Below, in pieces: positions 24,346 to 35,071 of a stretch of DNA of 64,000 bases. Each line of letters opens with the position of its first letter. Position 1 is the stretch's first letter. The position numbers and the translations under genes are program-made. Below the pieces are notes generated by a model. That model saw nothing but the letters and a program-made list of their open reading frames with translations. It was not told where the DNA came from and did no database searches. The stretch is taken from contig JAEPRB010000005.1 in NCBI GenBank assembly GCA_016758965.1, positions 124,001-188,000 on the forward strand, given 5' to 3'. Source of the DNA: Circinella minor (Eukaryota; Mucoromycota; Mucoromycetes; Mucorales; Lichtheimiaceae).

Positions 24346-24782
24346 AGACAAACTTAATCGATATTTTCTTCTCATTCACATTAACATTTATTACTAAAAC
24401 AATAATCAAGCAAAACACTGTTATATTCTTTATCATTATAATAAACATTATTGTTACAATATTTAGAACGAAAAATTTTGTAATAAAGCAACAATATTAC
24501 CGAAAAAAAAACCTCATCATTATGTGATAATAATTAATTAATTAATTAATTTTTTTTTTCGTGTTTTACAGAATTTTTATATCAATAAAGAGTATATTAT
24601 TATTATAGATTTACAATATTTTTTTTTAGTTGAAAGAATGATGTGTGTGTGTGTACGAGGGAAAAGAAGAAAGTAAGAAAAAAAAAACTAAATACAGTAA
24701 TGTTGTGATGTGTGAGTGTGTAGTGGTATCTTATGGAAAAAACAACAGAGAAAGCGGTTATCCAAATGGAAAACTAAATAAT
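24346..24782. other. AT-rich 3' flank of the RhoGAP gene
   Basis: Contains an (AATT)n-like tract near 24530-24550 and a TG-rich tract near 24640-24655. No gene seen. Confidence 0.5.
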
Positions 24783-27674
24783 TCAAGGGAATAATTGCAT
24801 GGCTTGGTTAATGAGATATTCAAGGGTTGCTTTTTTATAACTCATATCAAGTAAATCTCGTGTAGCATCATGATCTCGCATTAAAGTAGGCGCAAATACA
24901 ACTGCTAAATTCTTAGTTGTCATGAGATTTTCACTACTTTGTTCACGTACACTATTATTATAAGATAACATTGACATATGTTTTAAGTAAAGTTTGTGTG
25001 AGAGAAAAATAAATAAACAAGCAAATCAAATATAGTAACAAAAAAAAAAAAAAAAAAAAACTTACCGATAAAGGTGACAAATCAACGCTTTTAGGGTATC
25101 ATAATTTGCCTTCGGTAATTGTTCCAATATGGCTATTACAGCAGCATGTTTCGATGCGGGGTCCATGGTTCCCACCTCAATCCATTTTGAGTAGAGTTCA
25201 AAAGTAAGTAAAGGATTCGGAAGCTTCCGAAAGTAGTGCTTTAAAACACTGGTAATGGCACAAATATCGTTAAATTCTTCATCATCATCTAAATCTAAAG
25301 GTAAATCACGTTCGAACGCAAGTTGAATCGTACGCATTTGGGCAGCTCCGCCTGATTTTCGATAAATGCCTTCATAATCCATGCCCCTTGCTTCAACGGC
25401 ATCGATACATTGTTCAACGACTCGGGGTACGGATCGTGCCTCTTTGGTCACCTGTTCAGTGAGATCCAAACCAAATAAGCTTGTGGTATTACTCAAATGA
25501 TCATCTAGACTGTTGCTACGCTGCTCTGTTTGCTGTTCAATGCATGCTTGTGGCGCATGGCTTAGGCATTTGGCATGAGTAATGAACCCACATCCTTGAC
25601 ATCGTAGATCGGATCGACCCCAAACTTTGTCATTACATACATCACAGCGTGTAGGTCTTATAAATGAAACAGGATGGAATGTATGGCGTTTGGTACCATT
25701 GGGGTAATGGTTAGCAAGTGATAATGTACTCGGACTACTGGTAATCATACCACCGGGACCACCGGAGCCACTTGTAGCTGTACTAGACGAAGATGATGGG
25801 GATGACCAAGCATCGGTACTATTAGACTTTTTAAAGAAATTTTTAGGTTTAATTTTAAATACTTTAGGAGCTTGAGTCCCATTAAAACTGTCTCTTGCTA
25901 CAACTTTAGCTGTTGACTGCTCTTCTGATCCACGACGAATAAAACTTGTTCCTGCCATAACAGCTGCTGCTTCTCGTTCACGTTCTGTCACCCTTCGTGA
26001 AAGATCATTGTTCATATTGGTCAATTCAGCATTCTTAGTGTTCAACATGATCATTTCATTAATCACATCGTCTCGTAATTTAGATAACTCGCGAGTTTCA
26101 AAGGCCAATGCTTCGCGTTCTGTACGAAGTGAACTCATTTCAGTTCGGATCATTCCAAGTCCAGCTTGTTGATCATCATCGGGTGTTCCCAATATGCTTC
26201 GATAACGTTTAAGTTCTTCACAAGTACGTTCCAATTCAACACGAACATTGGCCAGTCGTTCGATATCATTCTTGGCTTTGATAATAAAACTTTCTGGATC
26301 ATTTTTTTGAGCTTGTAATACCAAAGTAATTTGTTGTTGTAATTGTTGGATGGTTTTTTCATGTTGTTGTCGAATAGTTATTTCTTTTGCGAATTCTTCT
26401 TTAGCATTTTGAAATTCATCCAATGCGCGTTTACTTGCGTCCTACATAAAAAAAAAATTATAGTAATTGATAAATATGAATATATGAGCATTTCATGTGA
26501 TAAATAAATCAAAATAAAAAGGCTTATTATAACAAGTTCAGATGCTAAAAACAGCTGTCTAACAATCTGAGAATAATATCAATATGCGAAATAAAAGATT
26601 GGTTTTTTGTATTTTGTGTTACCTTAATTTTTTGGAAATTTGTTTCTGTGTCCGCTAATTTACGTTTACACAATTGTAGCTGGGATTTGAGTTGAGCAAC
26701 ATTATCCGGTAATTCGTCCCCCCCTTCTTGTTGTAGTTGCTGATTATCAGGTAACGGTGGTTCAGGAAATGCGTTCATTAATGAAGCAGATAATACACGC
26801 GATGCTTGAGTAATTCTTTTTGTACTATTATTATTTTCTTCCATAATTTTAGCTGCTTCTTGTTTAATTTTTTCATTATTACCAAAAAGCGTGGTTGTTT
26901 TAGCATCAAATACACCTAAATCTTTGGTTAAGTTGAGTAATTCGGCTGAATCATTATCAAAATATGAAAAGTTTAAGGAAGGAATATCAGGTAATGCCAT
27001 ATCCAATGTTTTCGTTGATGATGAAGCTGTTGTTGATGTAGATGATGACAATAATAAATTACTTGAATTATTAATTGATGGTCGTGGAGGTCGTTGAGGA
27101 GGAGATGGTGATAATGACGGTGGTTGTTGTGATAATGGTGGTTCATCGGGAATGACTGATAATCGCTTATTATTCCCTCCAGTGTTATTATTAGATGAAG
27201 AGGATAAGCCTGTGGAGCGTGAAGGTGAAAGTTGGAGATAGTGTTGTTGTAAAAGTGTACTGTTACGTTTTTGATTACTGATATTATCCATTGAACTGCT
27301 TCTAGAACGAGCTGGTGTTGGAGGACCTTTGTTTTCACTTTCCATGTAATTAGTAACCATATCTGCATCGAATAAACGACTTGCATGACGATTGGACATA
27401 TAAGGTCGTTCATTCAAGGCACCAGGACGCCGCGTCGGAATTGGTGGTGGACTATTAACATTATTGTTGGTTGTCGGTGATGTTGGTGATTGCTAATATA
27501 ATAATAATAAATAATAAACATATTAACACAAGGCAAACAATAATAAAAAGATCAGCAAAATTTTTTTAAGCTTTCTTTTTCAATTCCGCACACATAACAT
27601 TTTCCCTCCTCTCCTCCTTTTTTCCCGCTTGTAATTCATAAAAGATAAAAAGCAAGAAAGCAAGAAAGGAAGTG

Positions 27675-27705
<31 letters not shown>

Positions 27706-28672
27706 TACCTGAAATCCAGACGGAATAGAAGGTAAAGATTTAGTAGCATAAGCAAGGTTATATTGTTGTTTTTTACGTTCTTTTTCTTCTTTACGTTTTT
27801 GTCTTTCCAATTTACGCTTTTCGTGACACGGTGTACAATAGATCCCCTTTTGGAAATTGATCCAATAGGCATATGAAGAGAAATTGAGAGTAAGAGAATA
27901 AGTTATTATTTTTATTTTTTTCAGTTACACCATAAATAACCATTAAAGAATCAATTTAACATTATAAAATATTTTACCTTGTTTGTTTGAGTAAAAACCA
28001 AATCTTCGATTTTACGCTTACATGATGCACATCGAAAACAATTTGCATGATATGCTTCATCACCTATTAGATATGATTAATTTATTATAAATATTTATTA
28101 GTCTATTGTGTACACATGTTACGTATATTTTTTTTTATGTATGAATAACATAATAATAATATTATTATCTAATAAAAAAAAACAAATTATGTTATTTATT
28201 CTTTTACTTCTTTTTTGCCTATTTTTACCTGTCATAATAGCTTCATCACGAATCACTTGTTTACAAACAAAACAATTATAGGAACAGCTTTCACACACTG
28301 GTCGACCATCGCTTAATAATAATAAATTAGATTCACAATCAGCGGGACAATGACATTTGGCACACGTAAAGCTATATACGAAAAGTATAATAATTATGAG
28401 TTAAATATAGTATATTAAATACAATATTATAATATGTAGTGGTATAAGAAGATTTTAAAGAGAAAAAGGAAAATAAATCTTATTAATTTAGTGTAAGTTT
28501 TAGTATTATGATGATTTATGGTTCCTGAATTTTTTTTATTGTTATTTTACCAATTTAAATGAAAAAGAGCATCACCAAAAGCGATAACTGATCCCTCTTC
28601 AATATCATTATTACATCCGCTACAAGTTGGTCCATAACCATCGTCGTCGACGAGGGATAATGTTGAAAACAT
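24783..28672 (-). CDS. LIM-LIM-coiled coil-C1-RhoGAP protein (Rga-like)
   Basis: Seven exons (28672-28551, 28371-28229, 28063-27978, 27846-27709, 27492-26623, 26441-25066, 24951-24783) give about 967 residues. Two LIM zinc fingers occupy roughly residues 15-130: LIM1 has CSGC...HLNCFTCAKC...CESC and LIM2 has CFVC...HANCFRCASC...CTPC. A basic helix, a long serine/proline/glutamine-rich linker and coiled-coil segments (about 430-620) follow. A C1 finger spans about 705-755 (HTFHPVSFIRPTRCDVC to HAPQAC). The RhoGAP domain (about 770-955) has the arginine finger in EGIYRKSG and the helix KNLAVVFAPTLMR. Rga1/Rga2 and Lrg1-type proteins act at sites of polarised growth, stimulating GTP hydrolysis by Cdc42 or Rho1. 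The C1 domain suggests lipid-dependent membrane recruitment. Confidence 0.92.
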
Positions 28673-29143
28673 CGAACGCTGTTATTATTATTATTGTTGT
28701 TGTTGTTGTTGTTGCTTTTTGCGTTGAGATGGGAAAAGAAAGGGAAAAAAAAGAAAGAGAAAAAGAGGAAGGGGAAATAAAAGAAGATGAGAACAACTTG
28801 TTAAAAAAAAAAAGTTATGGTAACACCATAAAAATATAGATTATAGTTTAGTGAACACAAAATGGACGAACATATATTATGGAAAACAGTTTTTGTGCAA
28901 CTGAACTGAAAAATTTATTTTCAGCATTTCAAATATGTGTAAGATATGTTATGTAAATGGGCTTATATATATATATATATATATAATGTGTGAGTGTGAG
29001 TGTGTATCTTTATATACATATACAACTAATACTACTATTCAATATTGATACAAAAAAAAAAAAAAAGTGTCTGGACTCTCTTTTTAATTTCTTTTTTTTT
29101 CTTCCTCCATGACCATTTTTTTTTTCTTTTTGGTTTCTCTTTT
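28673..29143. other. Upstream region of the LIM-RhoGAP gene
   Basis: Contains (AT)n near 28966-28984 and the 3' flank of the PRELI-like gene with a T-rich tract near 29089-29175. No gene is seen; the 28627 plus-strand frame is antisense to the first RhoGAP exon. Confidence 0.5.
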
Positions 29144-30079
29144 TCATCTAACTAACTTCTTTCTTTTTTTTTCATCTCTTTCTTCCTTTTCTTGTTCTTG
29201 TTGCATAAATTCCATATCCAATTTTCTTCCTTCTTGTGTATTATTATGATAACAATTTAAACATTTTGTTTCAATAGTGGATCGAAAAGGTATACGAAGT
29301 GTAGGTGATATTTTAAAATAAGCATATTGTAAGAACAAGGTCATTTTTTCTCCACCTTGTTGTTGCTGTGAAACAATATTAGTAGCATTATCACTCTTGC
29401 CATGGTAATAGGTTCGTTCGATAGGTCCCACAAATGTACGATGATCTGTCCCCATAGGTGCTACAGGTACTTTACCGCGAAATTGACTCGGATCACCTTT
29501 TATACCTCTATAAACTGTTATATCACCTACCATGGCTGTATTTCCCCAAGTTTCATTCCAAGTAACAATACGTAATTCACGTCGTTTAACATCTATCCAA
29601 GATTCATGACGAACTACCAATTCATTCATTCGTAATGCAATTTTTGCGACTGTGGGAGTTTGTAAATAAACTCGTCGTACAATTCTTCGTACACCGTATT
29701 TCGGTATCACTGCTTCTTTTTTAATAGTTGTCATCTCATTATCATTATCAACATCCGGAATACTCTTATTAGATGATATAATAGTAACAGCAACAGTATC
29801 CGAGGGTGGTAATAGTTCGGGATGTTGTTCAAGGTTTTTGGGTGGTTGACCATCTGGAAATAATTCTTGATCTTGTCCATGATAATAAGGTTGAATAATC
29901 ATGTTTTTAGTGTTCATGTTATCTAGGTCATGTCGTGAAAAATAAGTTTCATCTAATATTATTTCGGAACGCTTAAGGATAGGGACACGCTCGTGTGTTG
30001 GGTACCGCTGTTGGTTAGCTCGTACAGCTAGGTCCCATGGATAGGGGTAAATCATAGTTGATAATGGTGTTGTGGTCAT
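29144..30079 (-). CDS. PRELI/MSF1 (Ups-like) domain protein
   Basis: A single exon encodes 311 residues. The start YPYPWDLAVRANQQRYPT fits the PRELI/MSF1 opening (Y-x-x-P-W-x-x-V-x-x-A...K/RYPNP). Later VYLQTPTVAKIALRMNELVV and RHESWIDVKRRELRIVTWNET match the second half, with the usual E-S-x-x-D and T-x-N core. Ups1/Ups2/PRELID proteins carry phosphatidic acid or phosphatidylserine across the mitochondrial intermembrane space with Mdm35/TRIAP1. Here an acidic, hydrophilic insertion of about 60-70 residues (including DQELFPDGQPPKNLEQHPEL) splits the domain, and the end is strongly basic (KEERDEKKRKKLV). Family members are usually 170-230 residues, so this is a long, divergent member. No intron is seen, unlike its neighbours. 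Confidence 0.7.
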   Translation of the reverse strand: MTTTPLSTMIYPYPWDLAVRANQQRYPTHERVPILKRSEIILDETYFSRHDLDNMNTKNMIIQPYYHGQDQELFPDGQPPKNLEQHPELLPPSDTVAVTIISSNKSIPDVDNDNEMTTIKKEAVIPKYGVRRIVRRVYLQTPTVAKIALRMNELVVRHESWIDVKRRELRIVTWNETWGNTAMVGDITVYRGIKGDPSQFRGKVPVAPMGTDHRTFVGPIERTYYHGKSDNATNIVSQQQQGGEKMTLFLQYAYFKISPTLRIPFRSTIETKCLNCYHNNTQEGRKLDMEFMQQEQEKEERDEKKRKKLVR

Positions 30080-30524
30080 GTTTTTTTAGTGTGTATGCCG
30101 TGTTGGTAAATTAAAATATGAGAGGATGAACGATAATCGATGTTACAGGATATATATTAGTTTCAATTGAAAAGAAAAAGTAAAGAATCAGTGTATTGTT
30201 TCTTTTTTCTTTTTTTTTTTTTTTTGCTGCTGATATCGACATTTTTTTTAACCTCTCTTTCTCTCTCTATATATATATATATACTTTTTATCGGTATCAT
30301 TTACTTTTTGTTTATGCGATCTAAAGAAGTCATTTCTACCTCCTTTAAATATGCTTCACAAAAAAAATGATTAGAAACAATGAAAAGAATCATAGAAAGT
30401 GAGAGAGTTTTATTACAATAAACTCAGATTGAACCAATAATCAACCCTTTTTGTTTATTTTTTTTTTCTTTTGTTTTCTCCTTTTTCTTCTTCTTTTCGA
30501 TATATTTTATTTTTAAATAATATC
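30080..30524. promoter_or_regulatory. Shared divergent promoter region (PRELI-like / 89-aa protein)
   Basis: This 445-bp spacer lies between start codons on opposite strands. It holds poly-pyrimidine tracts (30200-30225, 30455-30505) and a TA repeat near 30264-30282. No specific factor site is recognised. Confidence 0.5.
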
Positions 30525-30930
30525 ATGGTCGACGATAATACTGATTTTTCAATGGATAGAGTGCCTGTTGAAGTAGCACTTGCAGCACTTCAAAAACAAG
30601 TTAAAGAATTACAACGAATTGCCACATGTAAGAAAAAAGAAATTAATTTGTTTTAAAGGGAAAAAGACACACACACATCAATTTGATGACGGAAGAAAGT
30701 TTAAATACATATATACTTGATCAAAAACAAAAAATAAATTGACCCCTTTTTATATATATTTAGCTGTACCTCAATCCACATCACCCACATCATCACCCAC
30801 AACATCTTCTGATAAAGTAGAAGAATTACAACAACGCATTCAAGAATTAGAAAAAGCCAATGCCAAAGCAGAATACCGTATTGAATTCTTATTACGTGCA
30901 TTAGATGCTCGTGATAATAACAGCAAATAA
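30525..30930 (+). CDS. Small 89-aa coiled-coil protein
   Basis: Two exons (30525-30627, 30764-30930) give 89 residues. The N-terminal helix contains PVEVALAALQKQVKELQ; a serine/threonine/proline linker (SVPQSTSPTSSPTTSSDK) follows; the C-terminal helix runs VEELQQRIQELEKANAKA and ends YRIEFLLRALDARD. Heptad spacing of leucine, valine and isoleucine predicts a coiled coil. The ending resembles short helical segments in tRNA-synthetase-associated or leucine-zipper proteins, but I cannot name a family. There is no signal peptide or membrane segment. Proper GT-AG splicing, a frame-restoring junction and a stop shortly after the helix support a real gene. Confidence 0.7.
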
Positions 30931-31052
30931 AAAACCAATTTATTTTTATATTATTGTTATTATACAAAATTTCATCATCATTTATTTCATCATCATCATC
31001 ATCATCATTATCCATGTGAATAATACCAACTTTCACCATGTTATGGTTTTGT

Positions 31053-32065
31053 TTAACGGTAACGACGCAAAGACAAAGTGTTATTTCTCTTCCAAGTAGC
31101 ACGACGACCACTACCACTTGTCTTTGTGTAAAGATGTCCTTTACCCTTACCACGGGATTTCTTGCCAATAGCAGTAAGACCACGGGCTTCACGACGCTTA
31201 TGAACAGGGTTGACAATCCAGTTGATACGAGGGTCACGACGAATGGCCTTATGAGAAGGATCAACAAGAATGACTTCAAAATATTTGTAGGTGGCATCTT
31301 GATTAATCCAGTAAGAGTTCAAGACACGCAAGTTGGCACACTTGCGACCAACACGTTCTTCAGCAGTAGAACGCAAAGAACGTTGGTATTTAAGTTGGCT
31401 AACACCTTCATGGACAGGTTTACCAAAGGTGGCACCCTTGGGAACGGGTTTCTTACGACCACCACGACGAACACGAATACGATATACAACATAACCTTGC
31501 TTGGCCTAACAATTACATTATATGTTAACGATTGTCCAGTATATATATTATACTCTTAATTAATTATTGTTTTTTTTACCTTGTAACCCAAGCGACGAGC
31601 CTTATCAGGTCGAGATGGGCGCGATGCACGATGAATTACATTTAATTGTCTATATTATATATTCCAAAAATTATTAACAATTATTATACTTATTCCTTTT
31701 TTTAATTTTGCCTTGCAATTAAAACTTATTTGTTTTTCCTTGAGTGTGAGAGCTTTGATTAAACACGTTCGGGAAGGTCATTGGATGAAATATAAACAAG
31801 TTATAAAAATAACAAGTATATTCAAGCCTAAAATAAGTTTTATACAAAAAACAATAACAACAATTATAAAAAAATTGTTGGAACATTTTATGTATACCTG
31901 TATTCCCAGCATCTCACACGAAGCAAAAATCGAAAGATATCCGATTGCTTCTTTCTGTAAAGTTCCTCAAGATATTTGTAGGCTATTATAAATTTATTTA
32001 GTTAAATTGAGTTATATATAAACGAATCAACTCTTTTTTTTTATAAGGGATAACATACCACCCAT
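31053..32065 (-). CDS. RPL15: 60S ribosomal protein L15 (eL15)
   Basis: Four exons (32065-32059, 31982-31898, 31649-31580, 31505-31053) join to exactly 204 residues, the normal eL15 length. Exon 1 is only 7 nt (ATG GGT G). Exon 2 encodes [20 protein letters not shown], then LRVRCWEYR. Exon 3 encodes [23 protein letters not shown]. Exon 4 holds the rest, including [20 protein letters not shown] and the basic C-terminus [12 protein letters not shown]. The protein binds 25S/28S rRNA in the large subunit. The short first exon was located because codon 3 must be completed by GTG|gtatgt upstream. A GGAT tetranucleotide repeat lies just upstream. Confidence 0.95.
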
Positions 32066-32083
32066 GGTTTATATGTAGATTAA

Positions 32084-32116
32084 GGATGGATGGATGAAAA
32101 GTTTTGATGGATGGAT
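32084..32116. repeat. GGAT/ATCC tetranucleotide repeats upstream of eL15
   Basis: Two short runs (32084-32096 and 32106-32116) of plus-strand GGATGGATG lie 18-50 bp upstream of the eL15 start. A longer ATCC run occurs in the first intron of the eS24 gene. Confidence 0.6.
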
Positions 32117-32321
32117 TTAAAGGGAGGGGGGGTATTTAAAAATAAAGAAAAAGAAAGTACTATATAATTTTTTAACACCACCTTTTTTTCGTTCCACCCC
32201 ACCCAAAACCCGGCAGAAATATTTATCCATATAATCATAATAATAATAATAATAATAACAACTTGTATAATAAAAATTCAACATTCATTTTTATCTCTTT
32301 TTTTTTTATTATTTATAGAAT

Positions 32322-34459
32322 TCATAGTACATCGGTATCATTTGCATCCCCAAAAACTTCATTATTAATATCCTCGTCATCGTATGTCCCTATTTCCGTT
32401 GTTGATGTGCCAACTGTTACTGCTGTTTGTGTTCCTGCAGTGTTCGATGATCCAATAGTTGTAGGTGTATTATTATTTGGAGAAGAAATAGTAGGAGTAG
32501 TAGAATTTGTTGTTAAATTGACAGAAGCTAAAGATCGACCATTACGTAAAGCAAGCATAGCTTGAATGCCATCTGCACGATGTAACCTTGATAAAACATC
32601 ATCCGTTGGTATATCGATATGGGAAAGATCCACATGTCTTTGAAGGATATTTTGTTGTGTGGTTGATAATGGTTGTTGTTGTTGGCTATTGATATTAATA
32701 TTATTGTTGATGTTTATATTACTATTATTATTATTATTATTATTATGCTGGAGATGCTGTTGTTGTTGTTGTTGCTGCTGCTGTTGTTGATGTTGAAGTG
32801 CTTCAGCATTCATTGCCGCTAGTTGATTGAAATAACCTCTTAATTCCCTTACACCTCTCCCCGAAAAAACACAAAACACGCTTCTTTGTTGTGTTGAAAA
32901 CTCCTTGGGTGGTGTACGACGGAACCTTTGAAAGTCTGGACGTAAGAAAGCAGGTACTGATGTTAAGCTCAAATGAGTGAGTTTTTCACAAAAGTTCACC
33001 AATTGCATAATAGCTGGGATAGTCAATCTTGAACAATACGAAAGATGGACTCTTTCTAACGAATTTGCTATTCTTGTATGACTTGTCAATGCATAAATGG
33101 CTTGATCGGTAATATTTTGACATTTCACCAATCCAATGCGCTTTAATTTTGGTAAAGTAGCTAATTCTACAACAGAGCGATCTGTGAGTTGACCACAGCA
33201 TGCCAAATCGAGATATCGAATACGTGTACAATGACGTGCGAGTTCAACAATAGAATAGTCTGTAAGACGAAGACAGTGACCCAAATGTAAATAGTGCAAG
33301 TAACGACCCAATTGACATATAGCCAACACACTTTCATCTGTAATATTATGACATTTATTAAGTACTAAGTTACGTATTTTGGGAGCTGCGGCAATGATTT
33401 GTCGAACGGCATGATCAGTAATGGATTGAATAGATGTCAAATCGAGAATTCTGAGTTGATCATAATAGTATGCTGATGATAATGAAGTATGCTGATGATG
33501 ATGATGCAAGGATGTTGATTGTGGTGATGGTAATTTTGACAGAGCCGATTCTGTAAATGCAGAGTCAGTAATATCGGCGCAGTTGTTTAAGCGGAATTCA
33601 CGTAACTCTTTACTATATTTAAAGACTTCCAGTAATGATTTGTTGGTAATATTACAATTCATTAAATCGATTTCAAGTAATGCAGGACAATTTTTCGCTA
33701 AAGATATAACAGAGTTATCTGATACTTTGACACAGTTATTTAACTTAATCTAATAATAATAATAATGATAATAAAGAGAGTAATAGGTTTGTGGTCAAAT
33801 ATAATTACAATATTTAATTTATCCAACTTTTCCCTTTCTTTTAACAACATCTTAAAAATAAAATAAAATGTTCATTTTACCCTTCGTAAACCAATACAAG
33901 ATTCTGATAACATGATAATGCCTTCATCAGTAATTCCTTCGAATCTTCCAGGACCTTCTTTACACATACTTAAATTTAAACCTTGTAAATTAGGACATAT
34001 CTCGGCTATTCGTTTAATACTAATATCAGTAACGTTGGTGACATCGCCTAAATCCATAGATACCAGGCATTTACGAATTTTATTTGTATTGGTACCAAGA
34101 AAACCAATAATTCCATTATCTGTAAGGTTTGAACACCCTGTTAACGTGACCCGTTCTAAACGCTCACAATCGTTCAAACTGGTCAGGTGAGCATCTTGAA
34201 CATGGGTTGAAAGTAATGATAAATTGATACGTCGAATAAAGCTGGTATAAGGAAACAATGTCTTTTGTGTTTGAAGCACTATACAAAAAGTAACCCATGC
34301 AGTGGATCGGACAAAATTCGGCTTGTACCATAATAATTCCACGGCATGTAAACTCCATGATTTACAAGTTAATGCGCAACTTGAAAGGTCGGATGGATGA
34401 GAAAGGTATTTGAGTATATGAACAATAAGTTCTGAAGGTATATATTGTGCTGTAGACAT
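32322..34459 (-). CDS. GRR1: F-box/LRR protein, Grr1-like SCF subunit
   Basis: Two exons (34459-33881, 33749-32322) give 668 residues. The F-box is near the start (YIPSELIVHILKYLSHPSDL, then SSCALTCKSWS). Some 12-13 leucine-rich repeats of the cysteine-containing AMN1/Grr1 type follow, each with the pattern L-x-x-C-x-x-I-T-D (for example NCHNITDESV, HCLRLTDYSI, KCQNITDQAI). The signature FCEKLTHLSLTSVPAFLRPD and FQRFRRTPPKEFSTQQRSVF matches Grr1 and its fungal orthologues. Grr1 recruits phosphorylated G1 cyclins and nutrient-signalling proteins to the SCF ubiquitin ligase. The C-terminal 200 residues hold long glutamine and asparagine runs and end in an acidic tail. Identification rests on domain order and the post-LRR signature. 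Confidence 0.9.
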
Positions 34460-35071
34460 TATAATAATAAAAAAAAATATAAAGGTGAAAGAGAAAAGAG
34501 TGTGTTATGTGTATTTGTTGTTGTGTTGCTTATTAAGTATGTGTTATATATAAAATGGAATTTAGGTATATTGTTATTATTGTTATTGTTATTGAAATAA
34601 TAATAAAAAAAAAGTACACACACGCACGCACAACTTTTTTTTTTTTTTTTTTTGGAAAATGACAAAAAGAAAGAAGCAAGAGGAAGAAGAAAAAAGAAGG
34701 AAAGAAAAAAAAAAAAGGTGTGTTCAGCAAGCACAAACCAAAAAAGGAGAAAGAGGAGTGAATTTTTATGGGAAGAACATATACATTCACTTTATTTAAT
34801 ACTTAATAATAAATTAAGGGGCGAAAAAAGAAAAAAAAAAAAAAGGCTCAAGTTCTTTCCATTATTAATAACAAAACTCTCGGGTTTATGTATACATTTA
34901 ATAATTATTATTATCTTACCTCCCCTTGATAGTTCTATCTTTTTCCTTTATTATTATTTTCATCCGTCTATGCGAGCAACATACAACTTTTTATAAATAG
35001 CAAACTCCGATTTATCTATAAATATGTAAGGTACTCAAAAGTATAATAATAAATAATAACATACATACATA
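34460..35071. other. Intergenic, upstream of GRR1-like gene
   Basis: Contains poly-T at about 34634-34653 and A/G-rich tracts (34660-34760). Open frames on both strands here are low-complexity and not called. It also covers the 3' flank of the pseudouridine synthase. Confidence 0.55.

Noticed and set aside
28627..28839. Plus-strand frame rich in valine and lysine
   Set aside because: Antisense to the first LIM exon and composed of simple repeats.
31038..31559. 173-codon plus-strand frame
   Set aside because: Exact antisense of the eL15 coding exon, which is unequivocal.
34533..34996. Low-complexity frames on both strands
   Set aside because: Made of poly-F/K/I tracts from homopolymer runs, with no conserved features.
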